From assembly GCF_946902045.1 (NCBI RefSeq), contig NZ_OX336253.1:434001-498000 (forward strand): 64,000 nt of DNA. The letters are read 5' to 3'. The notes under the pieces are model-generated. The model was not told the DNA's origin. It saw only the letters and a list, made by a program, of their open reading frames with translations, and ran no database searches. Positions 46,133-55,284 of this stretch are shown here, piece after piece; the first letter of the stretch is position 1; every line of letters begins with the position of its first letter. Source of the DNA: Neisseria sp. Marseille-Q5346. Lineage in GTDB: Bacteria > Pseudomonadota > Gammaproteobacteria > Burkholderiales > Neisseriaceae. A program made the translations under genes and the position numbers.

Positions 46133-46435
46133 ATGACCACTGCCGACAATCAACCGCCCTACGAAGAAGCCAGCGCTTTTCTCAAACTTCTGGCTAATCC
46201 TAACCGCCTCGCCGTATTGTGCAAACTACATGAAAGGCCGCACAATGTAACCGAGTTGGCTGAGTCATCCGGACTGCCGCAAGCGGCAATGTCCAGCCAA
46301 TTAGCACTACTGCGTGAAGCCGGTTTGGTATCGTTTGAAGTGAACCATCGGGAACGGCAATATTACATTACGGATCCTAGGGTAACCGAGATGATACAGT
46401 TGCTGTATTCTTTTTTCTGTGCAGAAAAATCTTGA
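46133..46435 (+). CDS. ArsR-family regulator with SqrR/BigR-type cysteine pair
   Basis: This 100-residue winged-helix repressor has the recognition region VTELAESSGLPQAAMSSQLALLREAGLV. The only two cysteines are Cys30 (RLAVLCKL) and Cys96 (SFFCAEK), 66 residues apart. SqrR (Cys41/Cys107) and BigR (Cys42/Cys108) have the same spacing and form a tetrasulfide bridge on sensing reactive sulfur. The gene lies 79 bases after the rhodanese in the same direction, with a DUS between. It probably represses the unit via the palindrome at 45259-45268. Confidence 0.82.
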   Translation: MTTADNQPPYEEASAFLKLLANPNRLAVLCKLHERPHNVTELAESSGLPQAAMSSQLALLREAGLVSFEVNHRERQYYITDPRVTEMIQLLYSFFCAEKS

Positions 46436-46482
46436 AATGTTGCCGAAATAGGATAGCCCAAAAATCTATCCATTTATAATTT

Positions 46483-46518
46483 TAAAGGCCGTCTGAATCT
46501 TTTTCAGACGGCCTTTCA
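46483..46518. terminator. inverted AG-DUS pair after the arsR gene
   Basis: AAAGGCCGTCTGAA and TTCAGACGGCCTTT with a 5-base loop. The remaining bases to 46613 contain a degenerate copy of the CGCGTGC...CACACACCCT repeat seen near 9300. Confidence 0.75.
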
Positions 46519-46613
46519 TTGTATTTATTTTCAGATGACCTTTTTTATCCTGCTTCTATATTTACACTTAAAGTCGCGTGCCTGCGTACCTCACACACCC
46601 TGTCTCTGCAGGT

Positions 46614-47519
46614 TTAATGCGTGCTACGGCTTGCTTGCTTTAAATAAATGCTTTGCCCAAAAGCTTGTAGATCTATGACTTTTCCAGAGAAAATATATTT
46701 CTCAAGAAGAGAGGAAAAATTTTTTACCTCCTTGCTAGTCAAAAAAGGACATTCATCCTTTCCTACAAATCCCTGACCAGATAAGTAAACGTCAGTTAAC
46801 CAGCTTTCAGTTATTGGTAAATGCTCAAAGAATCTCGATTCAACTAATAAATCTGTATAGTTTGGTTGTTTTCCTTTTTCTCTATAGCCTAGTGAATTAA
46901 ACAAAATAAGAAATTGAATGTGTGGTGGTGTTAATCCTCGAATTAGACCATAATATTCTCTTTTATCATCATCACTTATTTTGTTACTTGTTGAGATTAG
47001 TTTCCAAAGTCTAAATAATGTAATTAAGTACGGTTTCAATTTATGATGTAAATCAATTTCTTTTACAACTTCTTCGTTGAAATTTATTTCGAACTGAGCT
47101 TCATTTCTTAAGTTACACTCATCTTTTAGGAGAGTATTTTTAAATAAATCAATAATATGTTTATTTAAAATTAGTGGGTTGTAATATTTATTTGAAATTT
47201 GTGAGTTATTATTTTCAAACTCAATTATTTCCTTTAATAGTTTGTTATTTTCTTCTAATAGCACCTTAAATAGACTATGAAATTCATTATTTTTTTGATT
47301 TTTATAAGTTAAACCACTGAAGCATATCAAACCAAAAGCAGAAGCGATTGTACCTACTGTAATAAGCCAATTTGTAAAATCATTTTTTTCAATTTTCCAG
47401 TCGTAGGCCGCAAAAATAGCATAAAATGCACCAATACAAGCTAATATAGTTAAGAAAATATAAAAAATAAGAGTACAATATTTATTAATTTTTTCATCAG
47501 TATTTTTTAAAGGATCCAT
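46614..47519 (-). CDS. putative phage abortive-infection membrane protein (AbiC-like, PF16872 type)
   Basis: This 301-residue protein has two N-terminal membrane helices (about 14-36 and 47-70). A cytoplasmic helical domain follows with a coiled coil (about 80-105) and the family-like segment LITLFRLWKLISTSNKISDDDKREYYGLIRG. The phrase HIQFLILFNSLGY is also typical of the putAbiC family. The coding sequence is far more AT-rich than the mfd and ArsR genes on either side, marking it as acquired. It stands alone. The defence role is by family resemblance and is untested. Confidence 0.68.
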   Translation of the reverse strand: MDPLKNTDEKINKYCTLIFYIFLTILACIGAFYAIFAAYDWKIEKNDFTNWLITVGTIASAFGLICFSGLTYKNQKNNEFHSLFKVLLEENNKLLKEIIEFENNNSQISNKYYNPLILNKHIIDLFKNTLLKDECNLRNEAQFEINFNEEVVKEIDLHHKLKPYLITLFRLWKLISTSNKISDDDKREYYGLIRGLTPPHIQFLILFNSLGYREKGKQPNYTDLLVESRFFEHLPITESWLTDVYLSGQGFVGKDECPFLTSKEVKNFSSLLEKYIFSGKVIDLQAFGQSIYLKQASRSTH

Positions 47520-47603
47520 GAATTATTTCCAGAAAAAAATGAAAATTAAAATTTAGTTTCAGCAGCCGTAGGTCGGATTCTTAAAGCCAACATTTTGGGC
47601 TGC

Positions 47604-47637
47604 AGGCCGTCTGAAAATTTTTCAGACGGCCTTTTGT
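47604..47637. terminator. inverted AG-DUS pair between mfd and the AbiC-like gene
   Basis: AGGCCGTCTGAAAA pairs with TTTTCAGACGGCCTTTT across a 2-3 base loop. It terminates mfd. Confidence 0.8.
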
Positions 47638-47646
47638 CCTTCATCC

Positions 47647-50600
47647 TTACTTAACCATCCCCCTTTCTTTCAAAGTCTTCAATACATTCTTCACCGTATT
47701 AATCCGTACTTCGATATTTTCCATCTCCGCCGTAAATCGCAGCTTATCGGCTCCGGCAAGGCGGTATTTTTTGTCGTTCTGAATCAGCAGGATGATTTCG
47801 GTTGGATCGACATTGTTGTTTTTGCCAAAGGTTACCGTTACCGCTTCGCTGGTGGCATCGATGGCATCGATACCCAATTCTTTTGCGGCGAGCCGCAGGT
47901 GGTGGCTTTCAATGAGGGTTTTGACGGGTTGTTCGGGCAGGCCGAAGCGGTCGACCAGTTCTTCATGTATGGCGTTGATTTGCTGCACGGTTTCGCAGAC
48001 GGCGAGGCGTTTGTAGAGGACGAGCCGTTCGTGAATGTCGGGGCAGTAGCTTTCGGGCAGCAGGGCGGGGCTGTGCAGTTTGATTTCGGTGGTGATGCCC
48101 AACGGCGCGTCGAGGTCGGGCTGGCGGCCTTTTTTGAGGTCGCGTACGGCTTGTTTGAGCATTTCGGTGTAGAGCGTGAAGCCGACCTGTATCATTTCGC
48201 CGGACTGCCCTTCGCCGAGGATTTCGCCTGCGCCGCGGATTTCCAAATCCTGCATGGCGAGGGTGAAGCCTGCACCGAGTTCGTCTGCCGCCGCAATGGC
48301 GTCGAGGCGTTTTTCTGCGTCTTTGGTGATGTATTCGGGCGTAAGCAGGTAGGCGTAGGCTTGGTGGTGGCTGCGGCCGACGCGCCCGCGAAGCTGGTGC
48401 AGTTGCGCCAGCCCGAATTTGTCGGCGCGGTTGATGATGATGGTGTTGGCGTTGGGGATGTCGATGCCGGTTTCGATGATGGTGGAACAGAGCAACACGT
48501 TAAATCTTTGCTGCAAAAAGTCGCGCATGACTTGTTCCAGCTCGCGCTCGCGCAGTTGTCCGTGCGCTACGCCGATGCGGGCTTCGGGCAACAGGGTTTC
48601 CAGCCGCTCGCGCATGTTTTCGATGGTATCCACTTCATTATGCAGGAAAAACACCTGCCCGCCGCGTTTGAGTTCGCGCAATACGGCTTCGCGCACGCTG
48701 CCTTCACTGAAGGGTTTGACAAAGGTTTTGACGGCAAGGCGGCGGCTGGGCGCGGTGGTAATCAGCGAGAAGTCGCGCAGGCCTTCGAGCGCCATGCTGA
48801 GGGTGCGCGGAATCGGCGTGGCGGTCATGGTAAGGATATCGACATTGGCGCGCAGGCGTTTGAGTTGCTCTTTTTGGCGCACGCCGAAGCGGTGTTCTTC
48901 ATCGATAATCACTAAGCCTAAGTTTTTGAATTTTATGTCGTCCTGAACCAGTTTGTGCGTGCCGATAACAATATCGACCGTGCCGTCCGCCATGCCTTCC
49001 AGCGCGGCTTTGGTGGCTTTGCTGTTGTTGAAACGCGAAAGGCTGGCGACTTTCACGGGAAAATCAGCGAAACGGTCGGCAAAGTTTTGCGCGTGCTGCT
49101 CGACCAGAAGCGTGGTTGGGGCGAGTACGGCGACCTGTTTGCCGCCCATCACCGCCACAAACGCGGCGCGCAGGGCGACTTCGGTTTTACCGAAACCGAC
49201 ATCGCCGCACACAAGGCGGTCCATCGGCTTCGCCTGTGTCAAATCCTTAATCACGGCGGCGATGGCAGCGGCCTGGTCTTCGGTTTCTTCGTAGCCGAAG
49301 CCGTCGGCAAACGCCTGATAGTCCAACTCGTTGATTTCAAACTTGTGTCCTGATTGGACGGCGCGTTGGGCGTAGAGGTTGAGCAACTCGGCGGCGGTGT
49401 CGCGCGCTTTTTCGGCGGCTTTGCGTTTCGCCTTGTTCCACGCGCCACTGCCGAGCTTGTGCAAAGTAACGTTTTCATGCGCCTGACCGGAGTAGCGGCT
49501 GATTAAATGCAGTTGCGAAACAGGCACATAAAGCTGCGCTTCGCCTGCGTATTCAAGCAACATCATTTCGTTGGTTTCATCGCCCAAGTCCATTGTGACC
49601 AAGCCCATATATCGGCCGATGCCGTGTTCTTCGTGTACAACAGGATCGCCGATATTGATTTCGGCAAGGTCGCGCAACAGGCCGTCTGAAACGGCGGCGT
49701 GTTTTTTACGATGATGTTTGCGCGAGCGGGCAACATATTGATAAAGATCGGATTCGGTAATAACCGCGATGTTTTGATCTTCTAATTTAAACCCGTAAGC
49801 TAACGGCGCCACTGTGATCATCAGCGGTTCATGTGCCGACAAAAAGCCCTGCCAGTCGGACACGCTTTTGGCTTTCAAACCGTTTTGCTGCAAAAAACCG
49901 AGCATGGTTTCGCGCCGTCCCAAACTTTCGGCACACAGCAAAACCCGTCCGTCAAAGGCCGTCTGAAAATCCTTCAGTGCCTGCAACGGCTCATCGGACT
50001 GGCGGTTGACGGCAAGATCGGGCAAGGTGTGTTCTTTGCCGGAAACATCGGGCAGCACTTGTCCGTAGTTTTTCAGACGGCCTGCGAACACATCGGCAGA
50101 GAGATACAAATACTGTGGAAGCAAAGGCGGATAGGTTTCATCGCCCTGCGCCATGGCGTAACGCGATTTGACGTCGCTCCAAAAACGGTTTGCCTCGGCG
50201 TGAACATCGCCCAAAGAGACAAACAGCGCATCCTCGCCGATATAGTCAAACAGCGTTTCCAGCTCGTTTTCAAAAAACAGCGGCAGATAATATTCCACGC
50301 CCGCGCCGAAATGGCCGTTGCTGACGGCTTTGTACACGGCGGCATCGTTCGGATTGCCATCGACTTCCTCGCGGAAGCGGCTGCGGAAAATCTTTTGCGC
50401 CTCGCTATCGGTGGGGAACTCGTGCGCCGGCAGCAGGCGGATTTCGGAAACGGGGGAAATGGTGCGCTGCGTTTCGGTGTCAAAAGTTTTGATGCTGTCG
50501 ATTTCATCGTCGAACAAATCGATGCGGTACGGCATTTCGCTGCCCATCGGGAACAAATCGACAATGCCGCCGCGCACGGCAAACTCGCCCGCCGCGACAA

Positions 50601-51051
50601 CATGGGAAACATGGTTGTAGCCCGCATCCACCAAATCGGTTTTCAGACGGCCTATATCCAAAGTCTGCCCCGTTTTCAGCCAAAACGTGCGCCCCGCCAG
50701 AAACGGCACGGGTGGCAGCTTCTGCATCGCCGTGGCAACCGGCACAAACAACACGTCCGCCGCGCCGCTTTTAATCTGCCACAACGCAGACAAGCGTTCC
50801 GACACCAAATCCTGATGCGGCGAAAACCGCTCGTAAGGCAGCGTTTCCCAGTCCGGCAGGAACACCGCCGTGTCGTGCGGACGGAAAAACAGCCAGGCCG
50901 TCTGAAGGCGTAGCGCCTGTTCCGCATCTTGAGTCAAGACAACCTTGAGCTGCTTATGCGGCAGATAACGCGCCAAAGCCAAGGGCAGCGAGCCTTGAGA
51001 CAGATTGAGCCAACGGGATTTTTCACGGGGTTTGGGAATCGGATAGGTCAT
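47647..51051 (-). CDS. mfd: transcription-repair coupling factor
   Basis: This 1,134-residue protein starts at ATG 51051 (MTYPIPKPREKSRWL). Mfd releases RNA polymerase stalled at DNA lesions and recruits UvrA. The N-terminal UvrB-homology region is followed by the polymerase-interaction domain (INIGDPVVHEEHGIGRYMGL). The RecG-like translocase has Walker A VCGDVGFGKTEVALRAAF, DEEHRFG (motif II) and TATPIPRTLSMAL, plus GRVGRSHHQAYAYLL. The C-terminal D7 domain ends at 47647. The gene is full length. Several coding DUS are present (for example near 49679 and 50643). Confidence 0.97.
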   Translation of the reverse strand: MTYPIPKPREKSRWLNLSQGSLPLALARYLPHKQLKVVLTQDAEQALRLQTAWLFFRPHDTAVFLPDWETLPYERFSPHQDLVSERLSALWQIKSGAADVLFVPVATAMQKLPPVPFLAGRTFWLKTGQTLDIGRLKTDLVDAGYNHVSHVVAAGEFAVRGGIVDLFPMGSEMPYRIDLFDDEIDSIKTFDTETQRTISPVSEIRLLPAHEFPTDSEAQKIFRSRFREEVDGNPNDAAVYKAVSNGHFGAGVEYYLPLFFENELETLFDYIGEDALFVSLGDVHAEANRFWSDVKSRYAMAQGDETYPPLLPQYLYLSADVFAGRLKNYGQVLPDVSGKEHTLPDLAVNRQSDEPLQALKDFQTAFDGRVLLCAESLGRRETMLGFLQQNGLKAKSVSDWQGFLSAHEPLMITVAPLAYGFKLEDQNIAVITESDLYQYVARSRKHHRKKHAAVSDGLLRDLAEINIGDPVVHEEHGIGRYMGLVTMDLGDETNEMMLLEYAGEAQLYVPVSQLHLISRYSGQAHENVTLHKLGSGAWNKAKRKAAEKARDTAAELLNLYAQRAVQSGHKFEINELDYQAFADGFGYEETEDQAAAIAAVIKDLTQAKPMDRLVCGDVGFGKTEVALRAAFVAVMGGKQVAVLAPTTLLVEQHAQNFADRFADFPVKVASLSRFNNSKATKAALEGMADGTVDIVIGTHKLVQDDIKFKNLGLVIIDEEHRFGVRQKEQLKRLRANVDILTMTATPIPRTLSMALEGLRDFSLITTAPSRRLAVKTFVKPFSEGSVREAVLRELKRGGQVFFLHNEVDTIENMRERLETLLPEARIGVAHGQLRERELEQVMRDFLQQRFNVLLCSTIIETGIDIPNANTIIINRADKFGLAQLHQLRGRVGRSHHQAYAYLLTPEYITKDAEKRLDAIAAADELGAGFTLAMQDLEIRGAGEILGEGQSGEMIQVGFTLYTEMLKQAVRDLKKGRQPDLDAPLGITTEIKLHSPALLPESYCPDIHERLVLYKRLAVCETVQQINAIHEELVDRFGLPEQPVKTLIESHHLRLAAKELGIDAIDATSEAVTVTFGKNNNVDPTEIILLIQNDKKYRLAGADKLRFTAEMENIEVRINTVKNVLKTLKERGMVK

Positions 51052-51087
51052 GACAAAACAGTTTGTAATAAGTAAATACAAGCACCA

Positions 51088-51120
51088 TAGGCCGTCTGAA
51101 AAATTTTCAGACGGCCTTTA
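51088..51120. terminator. inverted AG-DUS pair between the VIT gene and mfd
   Basis: TAGGCCGTCTGAAAA pairs with TTTTCAGACGGCCTTTA with almost no loop. It lies just upstream of mfd, on the downstream side of the VIT gene. Confidence 0.75.
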
Positions 51121-51181
51121 GCGATCAAATCAATTTTCAATTTTACTGGATACAGGTTTAAAAGAATATAAGGCCTTACAA

Positions 51182-51874
51182 TCAGACGGCCACGCCTGCC
51201 AGTTTTCCAATAAATCCGGTTATCACCAATGCCGCAACGCCCCATAAACACACGCGCAAAACGGCAGGAACAACAGGCGCGCCACCAAGTTTAGCGGAGA
51301 CATAGCCCAGTCCGGCCAATCCGCACAAAGTGGAAACTGCCAAGGCCGGAACAATGGCGGTAGAAGCCGTCAATGCGACCAGTAAAGGCAAAATCGCTCC
51401 GGCACAAAATGAAGCGGCAGAAGCCAGCGCGGCCTGCATGGGTTGGGCGGCAGAAGCTTCGGTAATGCCGATCTCATCACGCGCATGGGCGGCGAGTGCA
51501 TCGTGTTCCATCAAGGCTTTGGCCACCTCTGCGGAGAGTGGGTCGGACAAACCGCGGCGGCGGTAAATTTCCGTCAGCTCTTCCAACTCCGCATCAGGAT
51601 TATTTGCCAATTCGTGGCGTTCTTTGTGCAAATCGGCTTTTTCCGTATCCGATTGGCTGGACACGGAAACGTACTCCCCCGCCGCCATTGACACTGCGCC
51701 TCCGATCAGTGCCGAAACACCGGTCAACAGCAGGGTTTGGAAATCTGGCGTGGCAGCGGCTACGCCCGTCAACAGCGAGGCAGTGGAAATCAGGCCGTCA
51801 TTGGCACCCAATACGCTTGCCCGAAGCCAGTTGTTACGGTCGCTGAAATGGCGTTCGCTGTGGTGTGAATACAT
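51182..51874 (-). CDS. VIT1/CCC1-family Fe/Mn transporter
   Basis: This 230-residue protein starts at ATG 51874 (MYSHHSERHFSDRNNWLRA), with GGAG six bases upstream. The family signature SVLGANDGLISTASLLTGVAAA is in the first membrane helix, followed by AGEYVSVSSQSDTEKADLHKE, the cytosolic acidic segment and three C-terminal helices. VIT/CCC1 proteins move iron or manganese out of the cytosol. It is a single gene. It may help limit toxic iron in a strain with several siderophore receptors, which is inference. Confidence 0.9.
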   Translation of the reverse strand: MYSHHSERHFSDRNNWLRASVLGANDGLISTASLLTGVAAATPDFQTLLLTGVSALIGGAVSMAAGEYVSVSSQSDTEKADLHKERHELANNPDAELEELTEIYRRRGLSDPLSAEVAKALMEHDALAAHARDEIGITEASAAQPMQAALASAASFCAGAILPLLVALTASTAIVPALAVSTLCGLAGLGYVSAKLGGAPVVPAVLRVCLWGVAALVITGFIGKLAGVAV

Positions 51875-52172
51875 ATATGCTCCGATAAATTGGCTGTTTC
51901 CAGATGATGATAACATTGTATTGTTTTTTGAAATCAATGTCAGTTTATCCCTTCAAATCAAGCATTCTTAAATCTTTCTAGTGCCATTTCAAACCATAAA
52001 AACCAACACTCCTCTTTGGATTTTTTCAGACGGCCTGAACGCTTTTACAAGCAAATTTATTGTTCCAAGTCATGGCATTATCACAAGGCAGTTTTGTGCT
52101 GCTTGGTTTATCGGCTTAAAGATGCTATCTTTATGAATCTTTCCACTCCTCAATCCATTGAAAGGATGTATC

Positions 52173-52319
52173 ATGGCCGAAGAAAACAAAATCAAAGTAA
52201 ACGATTTGCCTGAAGATAAAAAAGAGCAAACCGAAGAAACCGAGCTGCCCGTTATCAACAACGAAGAAAAACGCGGCGGTCATGGCGAAGGCGGTTGCTG
52301 CGGCGCATGCGGCGGCTAA
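52173..52319 (+). CDS. 48-residue peptide with GGCCGACGG tail
   Basis: This short gene (ATG 52173 to TAA 52317-52319) has AAAGGA upstream at 52161-52166. The protein is acidic and charged (MAEENKIKVNDLPEDKK near the start), then ends HGEGGCCGACGG. The Gly/Cys tail with three cysteines resembles a metal-binding motif or a RiPP core. No modification enzymes are adjacent. The clean ribosome site, the terminator directly after and the consistent codon use make a real gene likely. I do not recognise the family. Confidence 0.65.
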   Translation: MAEENKIKVNDLPEDKKEQTEETELPVINNEEKRGGHGEGGCCGACGG

Positions 52320-52337
52320 TCTTCCCGACAAAGCCCC

Positions 52338-52378
52338 CAAGGCCGTCTGAAAAGTCTTACTTTTCAGACGGCCTTTTC
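52338..52378. terminator. inverted AG-DUS pair after the 48-residue gene
   Basis: AAGGCCGTCTGAAAAG and CTTTTCAGACGGCCTTTT with a short loop, 20 bases past the stop. Confidence 0.8.
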
Positions 52379-52510
52379 CTTTCTAAACAATTACAGGTAA
52401 ATCAATGAAAGGATGCGGGAGAAGAATTTAAACCCAACCGCGTTTGTGCTACATTCACATCTTTACAAACCACAACAATCTGCACACGCAGACACACAAG
52501 GAAGAAAAAA

Positions 52511-52711
52511 ATGTTTTGGTATATCGTTGGTTTTTTCGCCTTCATCGTTTCCCTGCTTTCCCTTTGGGTCAATGCCAGCGCATTCGGCATGGAAGAGGAT
52601 GGCACGCCGCAATCCGAATATGAAAAAATGTTGGGCTTGGGTGCGAAATTGAAAGATAAAGAGACAGCCGCAAAAGAGCGCGAAGCGGCGCGCTTTCACC
52701 CTGACGATTAA
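52511..52711 (+). CDS. small single-span membrane protein
   Basis: This 66-residue protein has one N-terminal membrane helix (about 3-22, WYIVGFFAFIVSLLSLWV) and a charged, helical cytoplasmic or periplasmic tail (EKMLGLGAKLKDKETAAKERE). AAGGAAGAAAAAA precedes ATG 52511. It lies 89 bases upstream of aspA in the same direction and may share its transcript. The function is unknown. Confidence 0.65.
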   Translation: MFWYIVGFFAFIVSLLSLWVNASAFGMEEDGTPQSEYEKMLGLGAKLKDKETAAKEREAARFHPDD

Positions 52712-52800
52712 GCCTTACCGACTGGACAATCTTGCCAAACTGGGCTAATGTTCCAAACGCATAACGCACACCAACACAACTATACGAGAAGGTAAGAGAA

Positions 52801-54198
52801 ATGACTGTACGAATCGAACACGATTTACTGGGCGACCGCGAAATCCCCGCCGATGTTTATTGGGGTATCCACACGCTGCGCGCCATTGAAAACTTTAAAA
52901 TTTCCACACAAAAAATTTCCGACGTACCGCAATTTGTCCGCAGCATGGTCATGGTTAAAAAAGCCACCGCGCAAGCCAACGGCGCATTGGGTGCCATCAA
53001 GCCAGAAATCGCGGCCGCCATCGAAAAAGCCTGCGATGAAGTATTGGTCAAAGGCCGCTGCCTCGACCAATTCCCGTCCGACGTTTATCAAGGCGGCGCC
53101 GGTACTTCGGTCAACATGAATACCAACGAAGTCATTGCCAACCTCGCATTGGAAGTCTTGGGTCACGAAAAAGGCAGCTACGACATCGTCAATCCGATGG
53201 ACCATGTTAACGCCAGCCAATCCACTAACGACGCCTACCCTACCGGCTTCCGCCTTGCCGTGTATTACAGCATCGGCGAATTGCTCGACAAACTGGCCAT
53301 CTTGAAAAACGCCTTTGCCGCCAAAGCCGAAGAGTTTAAAGATGTTTTGAAAATGGGCCGCACCCAGCTTCAAGATGCCGTGCCGATGACTGCCGGCCAA
53401 GAATTCCAGTCTTTCCAAGTGTTGTTGGAAGAAGAAATCCTCAATCTCGACCGTACCCGCTCCCTGCTGCTTGAAGTCAACCTCGGCGCCACCGCCATCG
53501 GTACCGGCGTGAATACGCCTAAAGGCTATGCGGCTTTGGTTGTTGAGAAACTCTCCGAAGTCAGCGGCCTGCCTTGCAAACTGACTGAAAACCTGATCGA
53601 AGCGACCTCCGACTGCGGCGCATATGTGATGGTACACGGCGCATTGAAACGCACAGCCGTCAAACTGTCCAAAATCTGTAACGACTTGCGCCTGCTCTCT
53701 TCCGGTCCGCGCGCCGGTTTGAAAGAAATCAACCTGCCTGAATTACAGGCCGGTTCTTCTATTATGCCTGCCAAAGTCAATCCCGTGATTCCCGAAGTCG
53801 TCAACCAAGTCTGCTTCAAAGTCATCGGCAACGACACCACCATCACTTTCGCAGCCGAAGCAGGTCAGTTGCAGCTGAACGTTATGGAGCCGGTCATCGC
53901 CCAATGTATGTTTGAAACTATTTCCCTCTTGGGCAATGCCGCGGTCAACCTGTCCGACAAATGCGTCAAAGGCATTACGGTCAACCGCGAAATCTGCGAA
54001 CACTACGTCTTCAACTCCATCGGTTTGGTCACTTATCTGAACCCATACATCGGCCACCGCAATGGCGACTTGGTCGGCAAAATCTGCGCCCAAACCGGCA
54101 AAGGCGTGCGCGAAGTCGTACTGGAGCGCGGCCTGTTGAGCGAAGAAGAGCTCAACCGCATCCTCTCCCCAGAAAACCTGATTAATCCTCATCTGTAA
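52801..54198 (+). CDS. aspA: aspartate ammonia-lyase
   Basis: This 465-residue tetrameric lyase deaminates aspartate to fumarate, feeding the TCA cycle. It has the fumarase/aspartase superfamily signature [11 protein letters not shown] (catalytic loop), the N-terminal [25 protein letters not shown], and the substrate-binding [17 protein letters not shown]. It is complete and cytosolic. AGAAGGTAAGAGAA precedes the ATG. A DUS hairpin with a GTTTAAAC-type inner stem follows. Confidence 0.96.
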   Translation: MTVRIEHDLLGDREIPADVYWGIHTLRAIENFKISTQKISDVPQFVRSMVMVKKATAQANGALGAIKPEIAAAIEKACDEVLVKGRCLDQFPSDVYQGGAGTSVNMNTNEVIANLALEVLGHEKGSYDIVNPMDHVNASQSTNDAYPTGFRLAVYYSIGELLDKLAILKNAFAAKAEEFKDVLKMGRTQLQDAVPMTAGQEFQSFQVLLEEEILNLDRTRSLLLEVNLGATAIGTGVNTPKGYAALVVEKLSEVSGLPCKLTENLIEATSDCGAYVMVHGALKRTAVKLSKICNDLRLLSSGPRAGLKEINLPELQAGSSIMPAKVNPVIPEVVNQVCFKVIGNDTTITFAAEAGQLQLNVMEPVIAQCMFETISLLGNAAVNLSDKCVKGITVNREICEHYVFNSIGLVTYLNPYIGHRNGDLVGKICAQTGKGVREVVLERGLLSEEELNRILSPENLINPHL

Positions 54199-54213
54199 TC
54201 AGGATTTGAAATC

Positions 54214-54260
54214 AAAGGCCGTCTGAAACTTTAAACGTTTAAAGTTTCAGACGGCCTTTC
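54214..54260. terminator. extended DUS hairpin after aspA
   Basis: AAAGGCCGTCTGAAACTTTAAACG and its complement form a near-perfect stem of more than 20 bp with little loop, one of the strongest terminators in the window. Confidence 0.85.
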
Positions 54261-54315
54261 GCATTGATATTGATATTTATCGAATTTTTTTGCGAAATTC
54301 AGAATTAAAAGATAG

Positions 54316-54328
54316 CCTGACCGTCAGG
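54316..54328. promoter_or_regulatory. 13-bp palindrome upstream of the nitroreductase
   Basis: CCTGACCGTCAGG is a perfect inverted repeat apart from its central base. It sits in the 180-base gap before the nitroreductase and looks like a repressor operator; the regulator is unknown. Confidence 0.4.
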
Positions 54329-54442
54329 TTTGATTTAACATGGTGTTGCCCCAGCCTGTTTCTTCCTTAAGGTTATGCCGGTAATGATGCCTCAAAAGGA
54401 ACCGGATATTGGAATAACATCTTCATTTATTAGGAAAACCAG

Positions 54443-55105
54443 ATGAATTAAATTACACGCGAACAAATGCTGCAAGTATTCGAAAATCGCTGCTCCACCC
54501 GTTATTACGATCCCAATAAAAAAATCAGCCAAGAAGATTTTGCAGCAATTTTAGAATTTGCCCGCCTCTCGCCCAGCTCTGTCGGCTCCGAACCATGGAA
54601 ATTCTTGGTGATTCAAAACAAAGCCCTGCGTGAGAAAATCAAGCCTTTCAGCTGGGGGATGCAATCCCAACTGGACGACTGCAGCCATCTGGTGATTATC
54701 CTTGCCAAGAAAAATGCCCGTTACGACACCCCTTTCTTCCGCAGTGTTGCCGAACGCAGGGGCCTGCAAGGAGAGCAGCTGGAAAAAGCATTGGCAAGAT
54801 ACAAAAGCTTCCAAGAAACCGACATTAAAATTGCCGACGACCAACGCGCACTCTTCGACTGGAGCGGCAAGCAGACCTATATTGCTTTGGCCAATATGCT
54901 CACGGGCGCAGCGGCCATCGGCATCGATTCCTGCCCAATCGAAGGCTTCAACTACGACAAAATGAACGAAGTATTGGCGGCAGAAGGCCTGTTTGATGCC
55001 AACGAATGGGGTGTATCCGTAGCGGCAACATTCGGCTATCGCGCCAAAGAAATCACTAAAAAATCACGCAAACCGATTGATGAAATGGTGACTTGGGTCG
55101 AATAA
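54443..55105 (+). CDS. nitroreductase-family oxidoreductase with in-frame stop at codon 3
   Basis: This FMN-dependent nitroreductase fold has VFENRCSTRYYDPNKKIS at the N-terminus, LSPSSVGSEPWKFLVIQN, and QTYIALANMLTGAAAIGIDSCPIEGFN. The best-placed start (ATG 54443, TTAGGAAAACC upstream) is followed by AAT and then TAA at 54449-54451. The frame then continues ITREQMLQVF. The open part starts at ATG 54467 (codon 9, 212 residues), which lacks a ribosome site. Codon 3 was probably CAA (Gln). The protein may still be made by reinitiation, because the lost residues precede the fold. Enzymes of this type reduce quinones or nitro compounds with NAD(P)H. Confidence 0.8.
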
Positions 55106-55203
55106 GCAGTTTGTATTCTCAGGGCGGCAAATGTCGCCCTTTTACTTTTCTAAAAAAGTGAAGCAAATTCCGTAACAACAAATACTTCTAAATTTAAAAT
55201 CAG

Positions 55204-55267
55204 AAGGCCGTCTGAAACCATGTGTCAGAAATCCTAGATTTCATTTCACACCGTTTCAGACGGCCTG
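55204..55267. terminator. inverted AG-DUS pair between converging genes
   Basis: DUS arms around a 39-base loop that contains its own AAATCctaGATTT inverted repeat. It serves the nitroreductase and the FepA-type receptor. Confidence 0.75.
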
Positions 55268-55284
55268 ATTTAATACGCTTCTAC

